A DNA stretch of 64,000 bases from Brassica napus (Eukaryota; Streptophyta; Magnoliopsida; Brassicales; Brassicaceae): NCBI RefSeq assembly GCF_020379485.1, contig NC_063452.1:35611608-35675607 (forward strand). The letters are read 5' to 3'. This document shows positions 47,580-59,599 of this stretch, one piece after another. A program made the position numbers and the translations under genes. Under the pieces are notes generated by a model. That model saw nothing but the letters and a program-made list of their open reading frames with translations. It did not search any database and was not told where the DNA came from. Position 1 is the first letter of the stretch, and each line of letters opens with the position of its first letter.

Positions 47580-49075
47580 GTATAAATAAGATTACATATC
47601 GTCGCAAATTCCTCGTAAGTTTACGACGAAATAGCGAGCAGTTACAAAGGCCCGTGTTTTTTTTACGAGGAAATTGCGAGGAATCACAAAGGCCCGTGTT
47701 TTTCTATACGAGGTATTAACGACGATTTAGCTTACGTGGAATTAACGAGGCTTGCTTTCCTATAAATATACCCACAACTCTCATTCTCAAACCACACACA
47801 AACTCCCAAATTACACCCTATCTGAAATCACATTCCTTAGCAAAATCCTATTCAAATTATAAATATTTGAAAAAAATAGGAAAATGATAAGATATTAGAA
47901 TTCATGTGGGCGAGACTTACGTATTATAATTGCTGGAAGTCTTGCCACATGTTATTCTGGTATTTTGATCATTTTCCCTTTTTTCTAGTTTTTACACTAC
48001 GAGGTATTTACGACGATTTCTGCTTACGTGGAATTAACGGGTTTTATGTTTAAATCCTTTTACGTGGTCTTTACGACGATTTCTTCTTACGTGGAATTAA
48101 CGAGTGTTTTGTTTAAATCCTTTTACCCAGTATTTACGACGATTTCATCCTACGTTGTATTTACGACGATTTCATCCTACGAGGAATTTACGACGATTTG
48201 TGCTTACGTGGAATTAACGAGGTTATGTTTAAATCCCTAGAACCCGAAACCCCAAACCCGAAACCCCAAACCCCAACCCCCAAACCTGAAACCCGAAACC
48301 CCAAACCCAAAACCCGAAACCCGAAACCCAAACCCCCATCTTTAATTTTCTACTTCATATATTCCAAACCCCATCTTTAATTTTTAGTTTCGTCGTTATT
48401 TTTAACGAGTGTTATGGTTAAATCCCTAGAACCCCAAACCCGAAACTCGAAACCCAAAACCCGAAACCCGAAATCCAAAACCCTAAACCCCAAACCCCAA
48501 ACCCGAAACCCCAAACCCCAACCCCCAAACCCGAAACCCCAAACCCGAAACCCAAACCCGAAACCCAAACCCGAAACCCAAAACCCAAAACCCGAAACCC
48601 CAAACCCGAAACCCGAAACCCGAAACCAAAACCCGTAACCCGAAACCCGAAACCCCAAATCCGAAACCCGAAACCCGAAACCCGAAACCCGAAACCCAAA
48701 ACCCGAAACCCAAAACCCCAAACCCGAAACCCAAAACCCCAAACCCCATATTCCTTATTTTCTACTTCATATATTCCAAACCCCATCTTTATTTTTATAT
48801 TTCGTCGTTATTTCCTTGTTGTCTTACGTGGGTTTTATGACGATTTCATCCTACGTGGTTTTTACGACGATTTCATCCTACGTGGTATTTACGACGATTT
48901 CATCCTTCGTGGAATTAACGAGTCCCGCGTTCTTTATTTTTATATTTCGTCGTTATTTCCTCGTTGAAATACGAGGACTTTACGACGATTTGTGCTTACG
49001 TGGAATTAACGAGTGTTATGTTTAAATCCCTAGAATCCAAAACCCGAAACCCGAAACCCCAAACCCCAAACCCCA
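47580..49075. repeat. Internal ACGACGA/ACGAGG motifs with CCCGAAA heptamer arrays
   Basis: Between the two CACTA genes are blocks of TTTACGACGATTTC(A/G)TC.TACG and GTGGAATTAACGAG (47990-48230, 48820-49020), plus arrays of AACCCGAAACCC, AACCCCAAACCC and AACCCAAAA (48240-48335, 48428-48745, 49038-49072). A phrase TTCTACTTCATATATTCCAAACCCCATCTTTA occurs three times, in pieces, near 48347, 48760 and 49087. The heptamer CCCGAAA is one base from the plant telomere unit CCCTAAA. No coding. Confidence 0.85.
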
Positions 49076-49253
49076 TATTCCTTATTTTCTACTTCATATA
49101 TTCCAAACCCCATCTTTATTTCCATTCCAAACCACAATTCCCACATTTGCTTATTCATAAAACAAACTCCCACATTACCTTATTCATAAAACAAACCCCA
49201 CATTATCTTATTCATAAAACAAACTCCCTCATCTTATTCATAAAACAAATACA

Positions 49254-52200
49254 TCAATCGGATACATCGACATTCTCGTCATCACTAGAAACATCATCAT
49301 TTTCATTAAACTCGTCTTCAACAGCTTCGTTTGTGGCATCATCGGTAAGATCTTCGTACTCGTGATTATGCGGATCAATGAGAAGGATGTCATCAATTTC
49401 TTGTTCAGGTTCCTCGACTTCATTTATCTGTTCTTCTTGCAATGGTGGTTCTTCTCCACTGATGATTCGTCCTCGAGGTGTAACTTTGATCACTGCTAAC
49501 CAATTTATACCTGAATCTCTCATCCGAGGGTATGGAAGGAAGCTAACTTGGTCTGCTTGTGAAGCTAAGATGAAAGGCTCAAATTTGTTGTACCTTCGTC
49601 CACCGTTGACATCAACTACACTGAATTTGTAAGACCGAACACCTCTGTTGACGACGGGGTCGAACCATTCACATTTGAAGAGGACGCATTTCATCTTCAG
49701 TATCCCTGGAAATTCAACTTCAATAATCTCCGTCAAGATCCCGTAGAAATCTGTTTCCCCTTTCACACATATTCCATAGTTACTGGTCGCCCGCTGTCTA
49801 CCATAGTCATTTGAAAAGTATAGCCTCGTGTGAAATACATCTGTGATGTGGTGACCTTTACAAGTGGAGATTGAATTACTTCGTGTAACCACTTAGGATA
49901 ATCTGCATCGTCGTCGTCATAATCAACCTGCAAAAATAAAGAGAATGTTAATGAAATACAGATCATGTATGAAAAAAAACTTTGAGTTAATACCTGATTC
50001 CGCAACCACTTAATGAAGTGTTGATCTTTCCTTTTGTCTACGTCACTTGTGGATATACCAGGAAATGTTTCTTCGACTTGAGAAACAAATAGGCTGTAAA
50101 ATCACATTTTATAGGAATGAATCTCTCGCAATTATACAATTAATTATACTTATATGTGTTTCGAAGTGTCAATATATGTTACCTTTCAAAATAACGCATC
50201 AATGGATCTTCGCAATTGAGTAGAATATAGGTGTGTGCACTATGAGCGTCTTGTTCACTCGACCACAGACTTCCCACCGAGTCGCCCAATCTGGCTAAAG
50301 ATGTCTGGAACACCAGCAACTGCATATGTTGGCGCAACACCACCATCATCATATCTTCTTGGAGCTCTTCTCCGGGTACGTACTTTTGACGCAAAGTAGT
50401 ACGATGTGAAGTGAGAAACTTCTTCCGTCAAACTTCCAGCAATTATAGAACCTTCAACTTTGGCGAGGTTCTTTGCTTTTCCCTTCAAATATTTCTGGCT
50501 CGCTCATACTGATACATCCATCCGTAATGTACAGGTCCACGAAGCAATGCCTCATATGGGAGGTGGACAGCTAGATGCTCCATGACGTCAAAAAATCCGG
50601 GAGGAAATATCTTCTCCAAGTTGCACAATAAGATGGGAATGTTCTCCTGAAGCTGTTCCACAACTTCTTCTTTAAGAGTGCGTGTGCTCAGATCCCTGAA
50701 AAATGTTCCAATGCCTTTTATATTCAAAAAAAAATTAAACACATTGTTAGTCATATATTATTTTGTAAATTATTGTGATATAATACACTACGTACCTGCA
50801 AGTGCTTCATGTACGTTTGTTGGAAGTAGCTCCGCAAATGCAAAGGGCGGTAGTCGTTGCATAAAGACATGATAATCATGACTCTTCATCCAGGAGAACT
50901 TTTGACCCTTTTCAACACATGTAGAGAGATTCGAAACATACCCATCGGGAAACTTCACTTCTGATACCACCCAGTTGAACAACACCGACTTTTTTTCTGA
51001 AGATAATCTGAATATCGGAACGGGAACTTGTCCATTGCTTTTAATATGTAACTCGCTTCTTGAGCAAATATCCGGCAAGTCCAACCTCGATTTTATGTTG
51101 TCTTTTGTCTTCCCTGGGACATTCAATATTGTATTCATGATGTTCTCAAAGAAATTCTTCTCTATATGCATCACATCGAGGTTGTGGCGCAGAAAAAGAT
51201 CCTTCCAATATGGCAACTCCCAAAATATATTCTTCTTGTGCCAGTTGTGATGAACACCGTAAGAATCTAGCATATTACGAGGGACATGCCAATTACCACC
51301 CCAACGAACTGTTTCGTTAGCTCCGTAGTAGTCGATTTGCGCTTCAATTTGTTCTCCAGTTAGATATGGAGGAGGAGTGTCTCTCACAACCCTTTTGTGC
51401 CTAAACAAATTCTTGTTTCTTCGGTAAGGATGGCCAATGGGAAGAAATCGACGGTGACAATCAAACCAACTTGTCTTCCTACCATTCTTCAGTTGAAACG
51501 CATCTGTCGTTCCATTACAATATGGACAAGCTAATTTCCCATGTGTAGTCCATCCAGACAACATCCCATAGGCAGGAAAATCACTTATGGTCCACAAAAG
51601 CATCGCTCGCATCGTAAAATTCGTCTTCGTTGAACAGTCATACGTCCTCACCCCTGTTGACCACAAATCCTTCAACTCTTTTATCAGTGGTTGTAGGAAA
51701 ACATCCAAGGACCTTTTTGGATGGTTCGGACCAGGTATTAATATGGTCAAGAATAGTAACTCCCGTTGCATGCACATCTCCGGTGGCAGGTTGTATGGAG
51801 TAAGAAAGACTGGCCACAATGAATATTGTCTCCCTGACATTCCGAACGGACTAAATCCATCTGTGCATAATCCGAGATACACATTCCGGATATTGCTATC
51901 AAAATCTGGATGTACTTTGTTGAAATGTTTCCAGGCTCTTGCATCTGATGGATGAGTCATCTCACCATCCGTCTGAGTATGCTCGGCATGCCATCTCATC
52001 TTTCCAGCAGTCTGCTCTGATTGATACAATCTTTTCAATATGTCTGTAATTGGTAGGTACCACATCCTTTGGTACGGTACCCTATTACGTCCCCGTCCTT
52101 GCGGCTTGAATCGTGGCTTCTTGCAGAATCGACATTCTTCTAGCTTCTCATCATCTCCCCAATAGATCATGCAGTTGTCGATGCAAACATCTATCATCTC

Positions 52201-52902
52201 CGAAGGCAACCCAAGACTATAAACCAGTTTCTGAATCTCATAATAAGAATCAGCAGACACATTGTCTTCTGGCAAATACTCTTTAAACAAGTCCGCCCAT
52301 TCGTTCATGCAACTTTCAGGTAGATTGTGATCAGTTTTAATATTCATCATTCTAGCAGCTAACGAAAATTTAGAGAGGCCTTCTCTACAACCACTGTAAA
52401 GTGGTTGATTCGCCGCGTTTAACATTTCGTAAAACTTTTTTGCATCTATATTAGGTTCTTCATCTTCATCATGAGCTACGAATGCATCAGCTACCATATC
52501 ATGAACCCTATCATAATCTACCATCTCCTCCTGATGGTAACTATGTTCATTATGCAAATGATGATCAACCGGTTCTTTTTCCTGAAAATTGCTATTACTA
52601 CTACTAGCTTCGTTCTGATCATAATTAAAACCTTCTCCATGTTGAAACCAGATATAGTAATTTGGCGTGAAACCTCTATTTATTAAATGCTTCCAAACAT
52701 TTTCACGGTTTGCCAGTTTCGAATTGTTGCATTTCCGACAAGGACAGAGCATCTTATCACTTTCTTGGGCGAGCTGTGTTGAATCTGCTTGATGCATAAA
52801 TGTCTCCAGACCCGCAAGGTATTCTTTCGTCACTCTCCCGTTAGCATCTCTATGCATATACATCCACTTCCGCAACTCGTAAATAGTCCCGGAGCCAGCC
52901 AT
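49254..52902 (-). pseudogene. CACTA TNP2-type transposase, decayed
   Basis: The likely start is MAGSGTIYELRKWMYMHRD at 52902, opening a Transpos_assoc domain with CPCRKC and VWKHLINRGF. The large exon to 50796 is open and holds Transposase_21 motifs: LGLCTDGFSPFGMSGRQYS, WTISDFPAYGMLSGWTTHG, CPYC and LRHNLDVMHIEKNFFENIM, which include family-conserved acidic residues. After a GT-AG intron (50795-50715), the DUF4218 exon (FFRDLSTRTLKEE, FFDVMEHLAVHLPYE) has a frameshift near 50490 and another near 50290. An exon at 50093-49994 and a final DUF4216 exon (FVLFKCEW-like) follow, with a frameshift near 49800. The catalytic exon is intact but the C-terminal domains are broken. Confidence 0.88.
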
Positions 52903-52989
52903 TTTTTTTTCTTTCACGTTTTTTGTTGTTGGTGTGTTTAAAATGATGTTCAAACATCCATATTTATAGGAAAATTTGAATCTGGTAGT

Positions 52990-53325
52990 TGTAATTTTCC
53001 TATGAATTTACGACGAAAATTAATTAGGTGGGCAAAAAAAACGTGTAACACCTATAAAGTTGGTGGATTCAAAAATTTCCTCGCTAAATACACGTAAACT
53101 ATTTCCTCGTAAATAACACGCAAAGTTTACGTCGTATTTACGAGGAAATAGTTTTTCCTCGTAAAATACTCGTAAAGTTACATCCACTTTACGACAAAAA
53201 CACTTTTGTCGTTACGTTAGGAGGAAATAACGATGACTTTAGTTTTTCACGTAAATTCCTCGTAAACTCGACGTAAATTTACGAGGATTGTTTTTCCTCG
53301 TTAAATTTTGTCGTTAAGCATGTGT
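52990..53325. repeat. CACTA right subterminal repeats
   Basis: Same motif set as the left end: TTTACGACGAAAA, CCTCGTAAATA, TTTACGAGGA. It lies just upstream of the TNP2 start, as expected for the 5' end of the element. Confidence 0.85.
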
Positions 53326-54389
53326 TTTCTTGTAGTAAATGGTTTTTCCTTCTCAATTATAACAAGGAATGATTTGTTCTTTATTTCTCTACAAAAATAA
53401 AAATTAGCGGGAATGAGAAGAAAAAAATATTCCTTGTGAATTGTGATTTTTTTAGGAACGTTAGAGAATGCATTATTCCACATCATTCTTTGGTCACCAT
53501 TCATACCCTTAGTATTATATATTTTAGATGGATCGTAGTATAACTAATTGTATTCAAAAGACCTGAATCGAATCAGGTAATATGTTTATTTTTGGTACAA
53601 ATATCTGAACCCTTTTTAGATACATCAGAACCGAACTCATTCAGTTCTAGAAGGACCTAACTCAAAACCCACACATAAATTTATAATATTCAAGCGGGGC
53701 CTTATTTCAAAACAAAAGAAAAACGATACCCGAAAAGAACAACTCGTACCTATATGATAGCCAATGTTCATAACTAACTGATTTTATCAATTAATAAAAA
53801 GAACTCTATCTATGTGTTTGGCTAAATTAAGTGAAATGAAAAGAGTTTTTTATTTAATAAATTAATTATATGGAGTGAAAAGTTATCGGACAATAAATTT
53901 AATAATTTATTATTATTTTGAATTAAATTATTATTTTTTCACAAAAACATGTCTTTAAATTATGTTTTTGGCTACGTAATATTCCACTGATTGAATTGAA
54001 ATAAAAAAAAAGTTTTAGTCAAACAAACTAAACCAAACGTTTAACCATATGCAAAACCCAATACTTTTTTTTTTTTGATTTGATATAATTGGCATAAATT
54101 TAATGTTGATTAACTGATAAATAAAAATCTGCACAATAATTATTATGGTAATATAATTAATGATGTGATGTATTGTTTAGGTAAACTAGGTGAAATATAA
54201 AAAGATAATTAATGTAATTATATTAATGAAATTACTAAAATGAGACTATATTTCTTTTTTTATACTGTTATCTATGTTTCTAAACAATTTTCATTTTGGT
54301 TCAAAAAAAAAAAAAAAAAAAATTTCATTTATACTGCTATATATGTTTCCAAACAGTACCAAAATGTACTTCAATTTTAATAATATAGA

Positions 54390-54623
54390 AAGATGGGTTC
54401 AAAGTTAGTTTACATGGTTTTATAAAACTAATGAGCACTGAGTACTCGGGATATTTTTGATAAAGATATGGTTAGTAGATAGTGAAATCGTAATTAGTGA
54501 AATCGTAATTAGTGATGAATACTTAATTTGATATATATTTTTTAAATACAACAATTGCTATATTTCTTACCAAACGTGTCCATATATTATACGAAACAAT
54601 GATTTATGTCATATAATTAAAGA
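54390..54623. other. Short spacer with 18-bp tandem pair
   Basis: GTGAAATCGTAATTA is repeated in tandem at about 54482-54515. No coding. Confidence 0.6.
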
Positions 54624-55646
54624 CTAGATTAAGATTCGCGCCTTGCGTGGGATAAACATTATATATATAAATTATTTTATGTATTATATGTTTTTACATA
54701 TTATGAAATAATAAATATATATTGAATAATTAAAAGTCACTAACTATTACATATATAATTAAATTGGTGCAAACGTATAAATCAATTTAATTAATCCAAA
54801 CAATTTTTTAAAAAATTTGATAGGATATGTAATTAAATTTAAATGATATTAACATACATAGTATATTTTTAATATTAATGTCTATTAAATGATGCTTTCT
54901 ACTCATATGTTTTTTTGATCATGTGTATCTTTAATAGCAAAAACTTTAAATTATTGATAACAAAATTTTCATTGTAGGATTAATAATTTTAGTAATTTAT
55001 AATTTAAAAAAATTAATCAATGTTAGTTCAAAATTTTTATCAAAAAAATTATTAAAGTAAATTTTGAAATTAAAATATTTATTTATTCAATATGGTTTAT
55101 AGTTTAATTTAGAATGATATATATACATATATATTTTAAACCTTAATGATTAAGTAAATTATACTTTTATTTATATAATTTTGTAATCATTTGTATTTTG
55201 TCATAACAAAAATTTTAAACCATGGATCGCAAAATTTGAATGTTATATTTTTAACAGTTTTAGTAATTTATAGTCGTTTTTTAAAATTCAAAATATAACA
55301 TATACAGAAAAATCTATATTTTTATAATATGATTATTGTGATTTTTTTTAAATTATTTTAATAGTTTAAAATTAAACAAATTTGATAGAAGATACATTTT
55401 TTATCAGATCTTTATTATTCAAAATCATTAATTGTCATATATACTTTAGACACATTAGGCAATTTCGTAATCTTTATTTAAAGAAATAATAAATGACATT
55501 AATAATAAATTTATGGTTAGTTTAATAAAAAGCTTATTATATAATTAGATGGACCAACATATTTCTCTAATAATTCTAAGAATCATCCTAGTGATGACAC
55601 GTGTCTACAAAAAGAATGTAATGCTTCACAAATAATATATAGGGGA
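54624..55646 (-). mobile_element. Non-autonomous Helitron, 1.02 kb
   Basis: Minus strand: 5'-TCCCCTATATATTA at 55646, preceded by A; 3' hairpin region CCCACGCAAGGCGCGAATC about ten bases before CTAG (54627-54624), followed by T. The ends fit the Helitron rule of insertion between A and T without target duplication. It has AT-rich, non-coding DNA inside. The right half is related to 17816-18291. Confidence 0.75.
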
Positions 55647-55689
55647 TAAGTTATTCCAATCAAATATGTCCACATAGAGAACCGATACC

Positions 55690-56158
55690 GATTGTGAGTT
55701 GTTTCGCTCCTTATCATTAACCTAAAGATTTGATAGAAATCTCATCTTCTGCCATTCCGGTCGACGACTAGTGAACTTTATTGTTCTGTCTCCTGGTGTA
55801 TGAAGCTTTGGTATCTATATTGCATGTGCTATTCTCTATTGGAGGAGACGCAAGCCGGAGGTATCTTCCAAGTTTGAAGTCCTCACCTTGTCTTTGTTCA
55901 AAGGAGCTCTGTTGTTGTCAACATGCATTGTTTTGTTTCTTGGTTTCTTTTGATCTGGTCCTTGCTCTTTCTAGTCTAGATTGATAAAGTTAAAGATTGT
56001 GTTATCTCTCTGTTGATCTTTGTCTACCATGTGTGGGCTGCTGTTTCCGGGGACCTTTCGTTTGGTTCGTCGGACTGTTCTTACCAGGATTAGTGGTAAT
56101 CGCCGGTCTATGTATCTTGTTTTAGTTAATCTTAATGAAAAAAGTGTTTAAAAAAAAT
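55690..56158 (+). mobile_element. Small retroposed insert with A-rich tail
   Basis: 469 bp, flanked by a perfect 12-bp duplication AGAACCGATACC (55678-55689 and 56159-56170) and ending in AATGAAAAAAGTGTTTAAAAAAAAT. This is the signature of LINE-mediated insertion. The content has GTCTACCATGTGTGGGC and TTGTTTTAGTTAATCTTAATG, plausibly a LINE 3' end, but a processed transcript fragment or SINE is possible. A 67-codon frame at 55781-55984 is probably not a gene. Confidence 0.75.
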
Positions 56159-56170
56159 AGAACCGATACC

Positions 56171-56586
56171 AATAGTAGTTAATTGTAAATGTGATTCGAC
56201 AAAAGATGGGAGAAATAATAGTTTTTCCATTCTAAAAAATAACTTCACTTTTATGAACGTAAAACCATATAAAATCAATATATGGTAAACAAAACTATGA
56301 AAAGTTGAAATACTTTGATAATTCTTCAGATAATAATTAAATCGAAGACAATTCTCTAGTAATAGTGATTAAAAGATGCCATATACTATTGAATTCATAT
56401 AACTAAAGAATCCATAGAAAAAATCCTAATATATTATGTCATATAAGTATATTTAGTTGTTCGCTGACCAATATTATGTTATATACCTATTGTTATTATG
56501 TCATATACATATTTTTTTATAACGTGGCTATCAGATTGGCATATATACTCGTTAGTCATTTAATTTTGTTTTGCCATTAAAAACAC
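56171..56586. other. AT-rich spacer
   Basis: No coding frame. TTATGTCATATA-type phrases recur at about 56435, 56467 and 56497. Confidence 0.5.
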
Positions 56587-56869
56587 TAGGAAACAACCCC
56601 ACGCATAAACGCGCGGGAAGAGAAGACGTTTATTTTTTTTGTATTTTAATGTTTTAGCTTAAGTAATTTGAATAAATGGTCAATCATTCCCCAAAAAATG
56701 CAAACTATTAAATTCGTAAGGATTTTAAAAAATGGTCTAATATACTTTTATAAAAAAGAGTAGTAAATTGTAAATGTGTATGTAAATGAGCAAATATTAT
56801 GTTATGTGTTTACAAAATTAATAGTTATTAATGGGTAGCATTGCAATATTAAGTAACGTAGTCATCTTC

Positions 56870-58010
56870 GATTATTATTTTCCTTTTTCTTTGTGGCTAT
56901 TTTACTTCTTGGGTTGCTACTTTCATTGCATTTAGATTGTCATCTTTGCTTTCTTCTAAATCTTTTGTCGTCTTTGATGTTCTCTTTTTTCTTGATTTAT
57001 ATTTTTTAGAATCATTTTTTTCTTCTTTCCTTCTAGCTTCGTCTACAGTTTTATTTATTATTGTAGGCTGTAGATTAAAATGTTAGTTTTAAACTTTTTT
57101 ATTAATACCATAAATTGATTAAGACAACTTTTATTTAAACCCTTAATCTAATTCGTATAAATTGTACCTCTTCAATATTAATTGGTGTTCCTGTCATTCA
57201 TGTAACTGTTAATTCATCCGAACTTGAATTATAATTACAAGATGTGACTTTAACATTGAATTTGAAAATCTTCCCAATACGTTTTTCAGATAAATTATAA
57301 AAAGGAAATAATTGCGTTATCACTTGAATCATTGTATGATTGTTCCTGCATATAGCAAAATTTAAATATCATTTTTTATTTATACACTATAGTTCAATAC
57401 TAATTACAAGTATTACACTTACGTGGAATTTTATCAAGTTTGTTGCCGATTTACCCATAATTCTGGTCATGTCCTTGTTGAATGTGGTTAATAATACTTT
57501 ATCTGAGTTATCTTCGACAATAATTTCAAATTTATATCTGTTTCAAAATATTTGGTATTAATAATCTGTTACTTATTTGAATTAAATAAATTTATTTTTC
57601 TTAGATACCGTAAAATTCCAAAAATATCCGGTTTTGTGCATTTTTTGCAAATGAGTTTCCCATATATTATTTGAAGTATTTTAGCACACTGATTAGAAGA
57701 TATGTAATTCCATCCATTCCTTGAACTAATTTCAATAATTTTTCCTTCGATGGTAAACTCTTTGTCCTGATAATATATGTTGCACCAAAGATTTTAATTT
57801 TTTTATATAATTATGTATTTTGGACTTTTAAAAGTCAAATGTTAGTAATAAAAAAATAATAATTTACCTATCTCAACCAAATCTTTGGCAATGAAATCTA
57901 TTATTTCTGTTATTTTGACAATGTTATCATTTGTTTTTCTGAAACTGCATTTACCCTTCTTTTGTATTGTAGGTGTTCTGTATTGACCACAAATTTCTAT
58001 ATTTTATGAA

Positions 58011-58058
<48 letters not shown>

Positions 58059-59155
58059 TTAATTACCTTGTTTTAAATGATTGAATTATATTTAAAGGAT
58101 CATTTTGATATATTTTGGAAGCTGACGTTGTTTTTAAGTAAAGATATCCTAATATTTATGTTTATAGTAATTTTGTTTTATTGTTAAAACTTAGTTATTT
58201 ATTAATCTGAATTTTGATTTTTTTTCTTACAATACCTGGATATGTTTTGGGATTAACACTTATTATTATCAGAGTTACACCATATGCTTCTTTATTTTTC
58301 ATCTGACTTTGGTACATATCTACCATATTGTCCCATTAATTTGCACTTTGCTTCCCTTGTTATTCAGTTATGGGAGAATTAACATAATGTCAAAGAGGTT
58401 TAATTAATTCTAAAATTATTAATAAAAGAAGGCCATTTCGAATATGAAACATTATACAATATTTAAATTTATATAAAGTGATTTTTTTATTACTCATTGC
58501 TGAAATGTTTAACTAACCCTTCTAATTGTATAGGTCTAGGTTTATTCTTCTTTGTCCAACATTAATAACATCTGTATTTATCTTTTCTTCAACAACGCCA
58601 ATAATATCTGCGATTAACATTTTTTCTATCAATATGCAGTTTATACATTAAAATTTTTGTGTGTGTGGATTTCTAATTACCATCATAAGATAAATTATTG
58701 TCAGCAATTTTCATAAGTTGGTCATAATCACGAAACCTAAATTTCTCCTTGTTTATTAGTACGCTCTCTTTTGATGCTGGAGTTATAGTGGAATTTTCAT
58801 TCAGCCCTGAAATTTTATAACGTTCACCCCTCCATACTTTTCATTCAGCCCTCCATACTTCAAAATCATTGAAGATATAGATATTTCCCTCCAAAATGTC
58901 CATAGAAAATTGATGAATTTGACGAATATAAATTGATCCCATAATAGTTGATTCCTATGTTAGAAATTATTTTTAGTTTTTAAATATATTAAATGTATTT
59001 TCAGTATACTGGTAATTAAGACTTAAAATTTAATTACCATTTTTACGATTTCTTACTTCCCATAGTCGAATTATTCTTCTGATAATTTTCTGATTGCCAC
59101 CTTTCATGTTGATGTTTTCAAAAAACTTGTATGAAGGGAGTTTTATTCGATCCAT
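56870..59155 (-). pseudogene. Replication protein A 70-kDa (RPA1)-like gene, decayed
   Basis: Exon-like blocks on the minus strand: ATG at 59155 with IRRIIRLWEVRNRKN (to 59038), then 58954-58681 with QFSMDILEGNIYIFNDFEV and EKFRFRDYDQLMKIADNNLS, then from 58625 a block with DIIGVVEEKINTDVINVG, then KEAYGVTLIIISVNPKTYP (about 58240-58310), EGKIIEISSRNGWNYISSNQ and CKKCTKPDIFG (57600-57770), and RYKFEIIVEDNSDKVLLTTF with FNKDMTRIMGKSATNLIKFH (57425-57540). These match the order of the RPA1 N-terminal OB fold, OB2 and Zn-binding C-terminal OB fold. An in-frame TGA lies in a small duplication near 58840 and other frames are broken. RPA binds single-stranded DNA. Confidence 0.65.
58014..58055. repeat. 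(TA)n microsatellite
   Basis: About 20 TA units in an intron-like part of the RPA1-like region. Confidence 0.85.
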
Positions 59156-59599
59156 ATCTAAGTTTATTTTTGTGAGTAAATTAGTGGTCTTCCTTTTTTA
59201 TTTATAGAGGCAAAAATTCATGAACCCTTCATTTTTGGAATATATTTATTGTTATAGTTTTGTGGAAATTGTTGTGAATATTTCATTGGCAAAGGTACTT
59301 TGAAGTAAAAAGACATTTTTTTGGCCTTAAGATTGCGAATTTTAGTTATTTTAAATGCAATGGCTTAACAAATTTTGAAATTTTTTAAAATTATGCCTCA
59401 TCATTCTAAATAGGTGTCATTACATCTGAACATTAATATAGTTTATCTTAAGATATTTATCACAAATAATAATAATAAATAATTATTTACAGTTGTAAAT
59501 TGGTAATAGTTTTAAATAGGTGTCTTTCATGTTTTGTTGAACAAGTTATAATAATTTAAAATAAGCCACTGAGATACGTAACTTCTTAGATTTATGCAA

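Larger units (their letters stand above)
45000..53337 (-). mobile_element. CACTA (En/Spm-type) transposon, 8.3 kb
   Basis: Terminal inverted repeats CACTACAAGAAAAC (left) and, on the minus strand from the right, TACTACAAGAAAAC. Target duplication AAT at 44997-44999 and 53338-53340 is confirmed by the uninterrupted sequence in copy A. Subterminal repeats fill both ends. Two minus-strand genes: TNP2-type transposase (decayed) and a Transposase_24 protein (apparently intact). The right terminal base is A (T on minus) rather than the usual G/C pair, which may impair excision. Confidence 0.93.
42630..54389. repeat. Copy B of ~3.4-kb tandem duplication (split by CACTA)
   Basis: 42630-44999 plus 53338-54389 match copy A throughout. 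The copy carries the empty sites of the LINE (about 42769) and Copia (about 43350) insertions, and copy A carries the empty site of the CACTA element (about 41610). Confidence 0.88.
44838..54389 (-). mobile_element. Non-autonomous Helitron, copy B, interrupted by CACTA
   Basis: Minus-strand 5' TCTATATTATTAAAA at 54389 and 3' hairpin CCGCACGGGTGCGCGAG followed by CTAA at 44841-44838 and then T. Subtracting the CACTA element leaves about 1.2 kb, the same size as copy A. The base before the 5' TC is T rather than the usual A, possibly because the flank was rearranged at the duplication edge. Confidence 0.7.
56587..59155 (-). mobile_element. Helitron-like segment with RPA1-like gene; 5' end not fixed
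   Basis: On the minus strand the 3' end is CTAG (56590-56587) followed by T, preceded by a GC-rich hairpin CCCGCGCGTTTATGCGTGGGG. Going upstream, the decayed RPA1-like gene is on the same strand. Plant Helitrons often carry RPA-like genes, so the two probably belong together. I could not identify a convincing 5' TC end; the given right border is just the start of the RPA-like gene. No Rep/helicase sequence was seen. Confidence 0.5.

Noticed and set aside
48377..48786. Long overlapping frames rich in Gly/Phe/Val/Ser on the minus strand
   Set aside because: They are translations of the CCCGAAA/CCCCAAA heptamer array; all three frames give similar repetitive peptides, so they are not genes.
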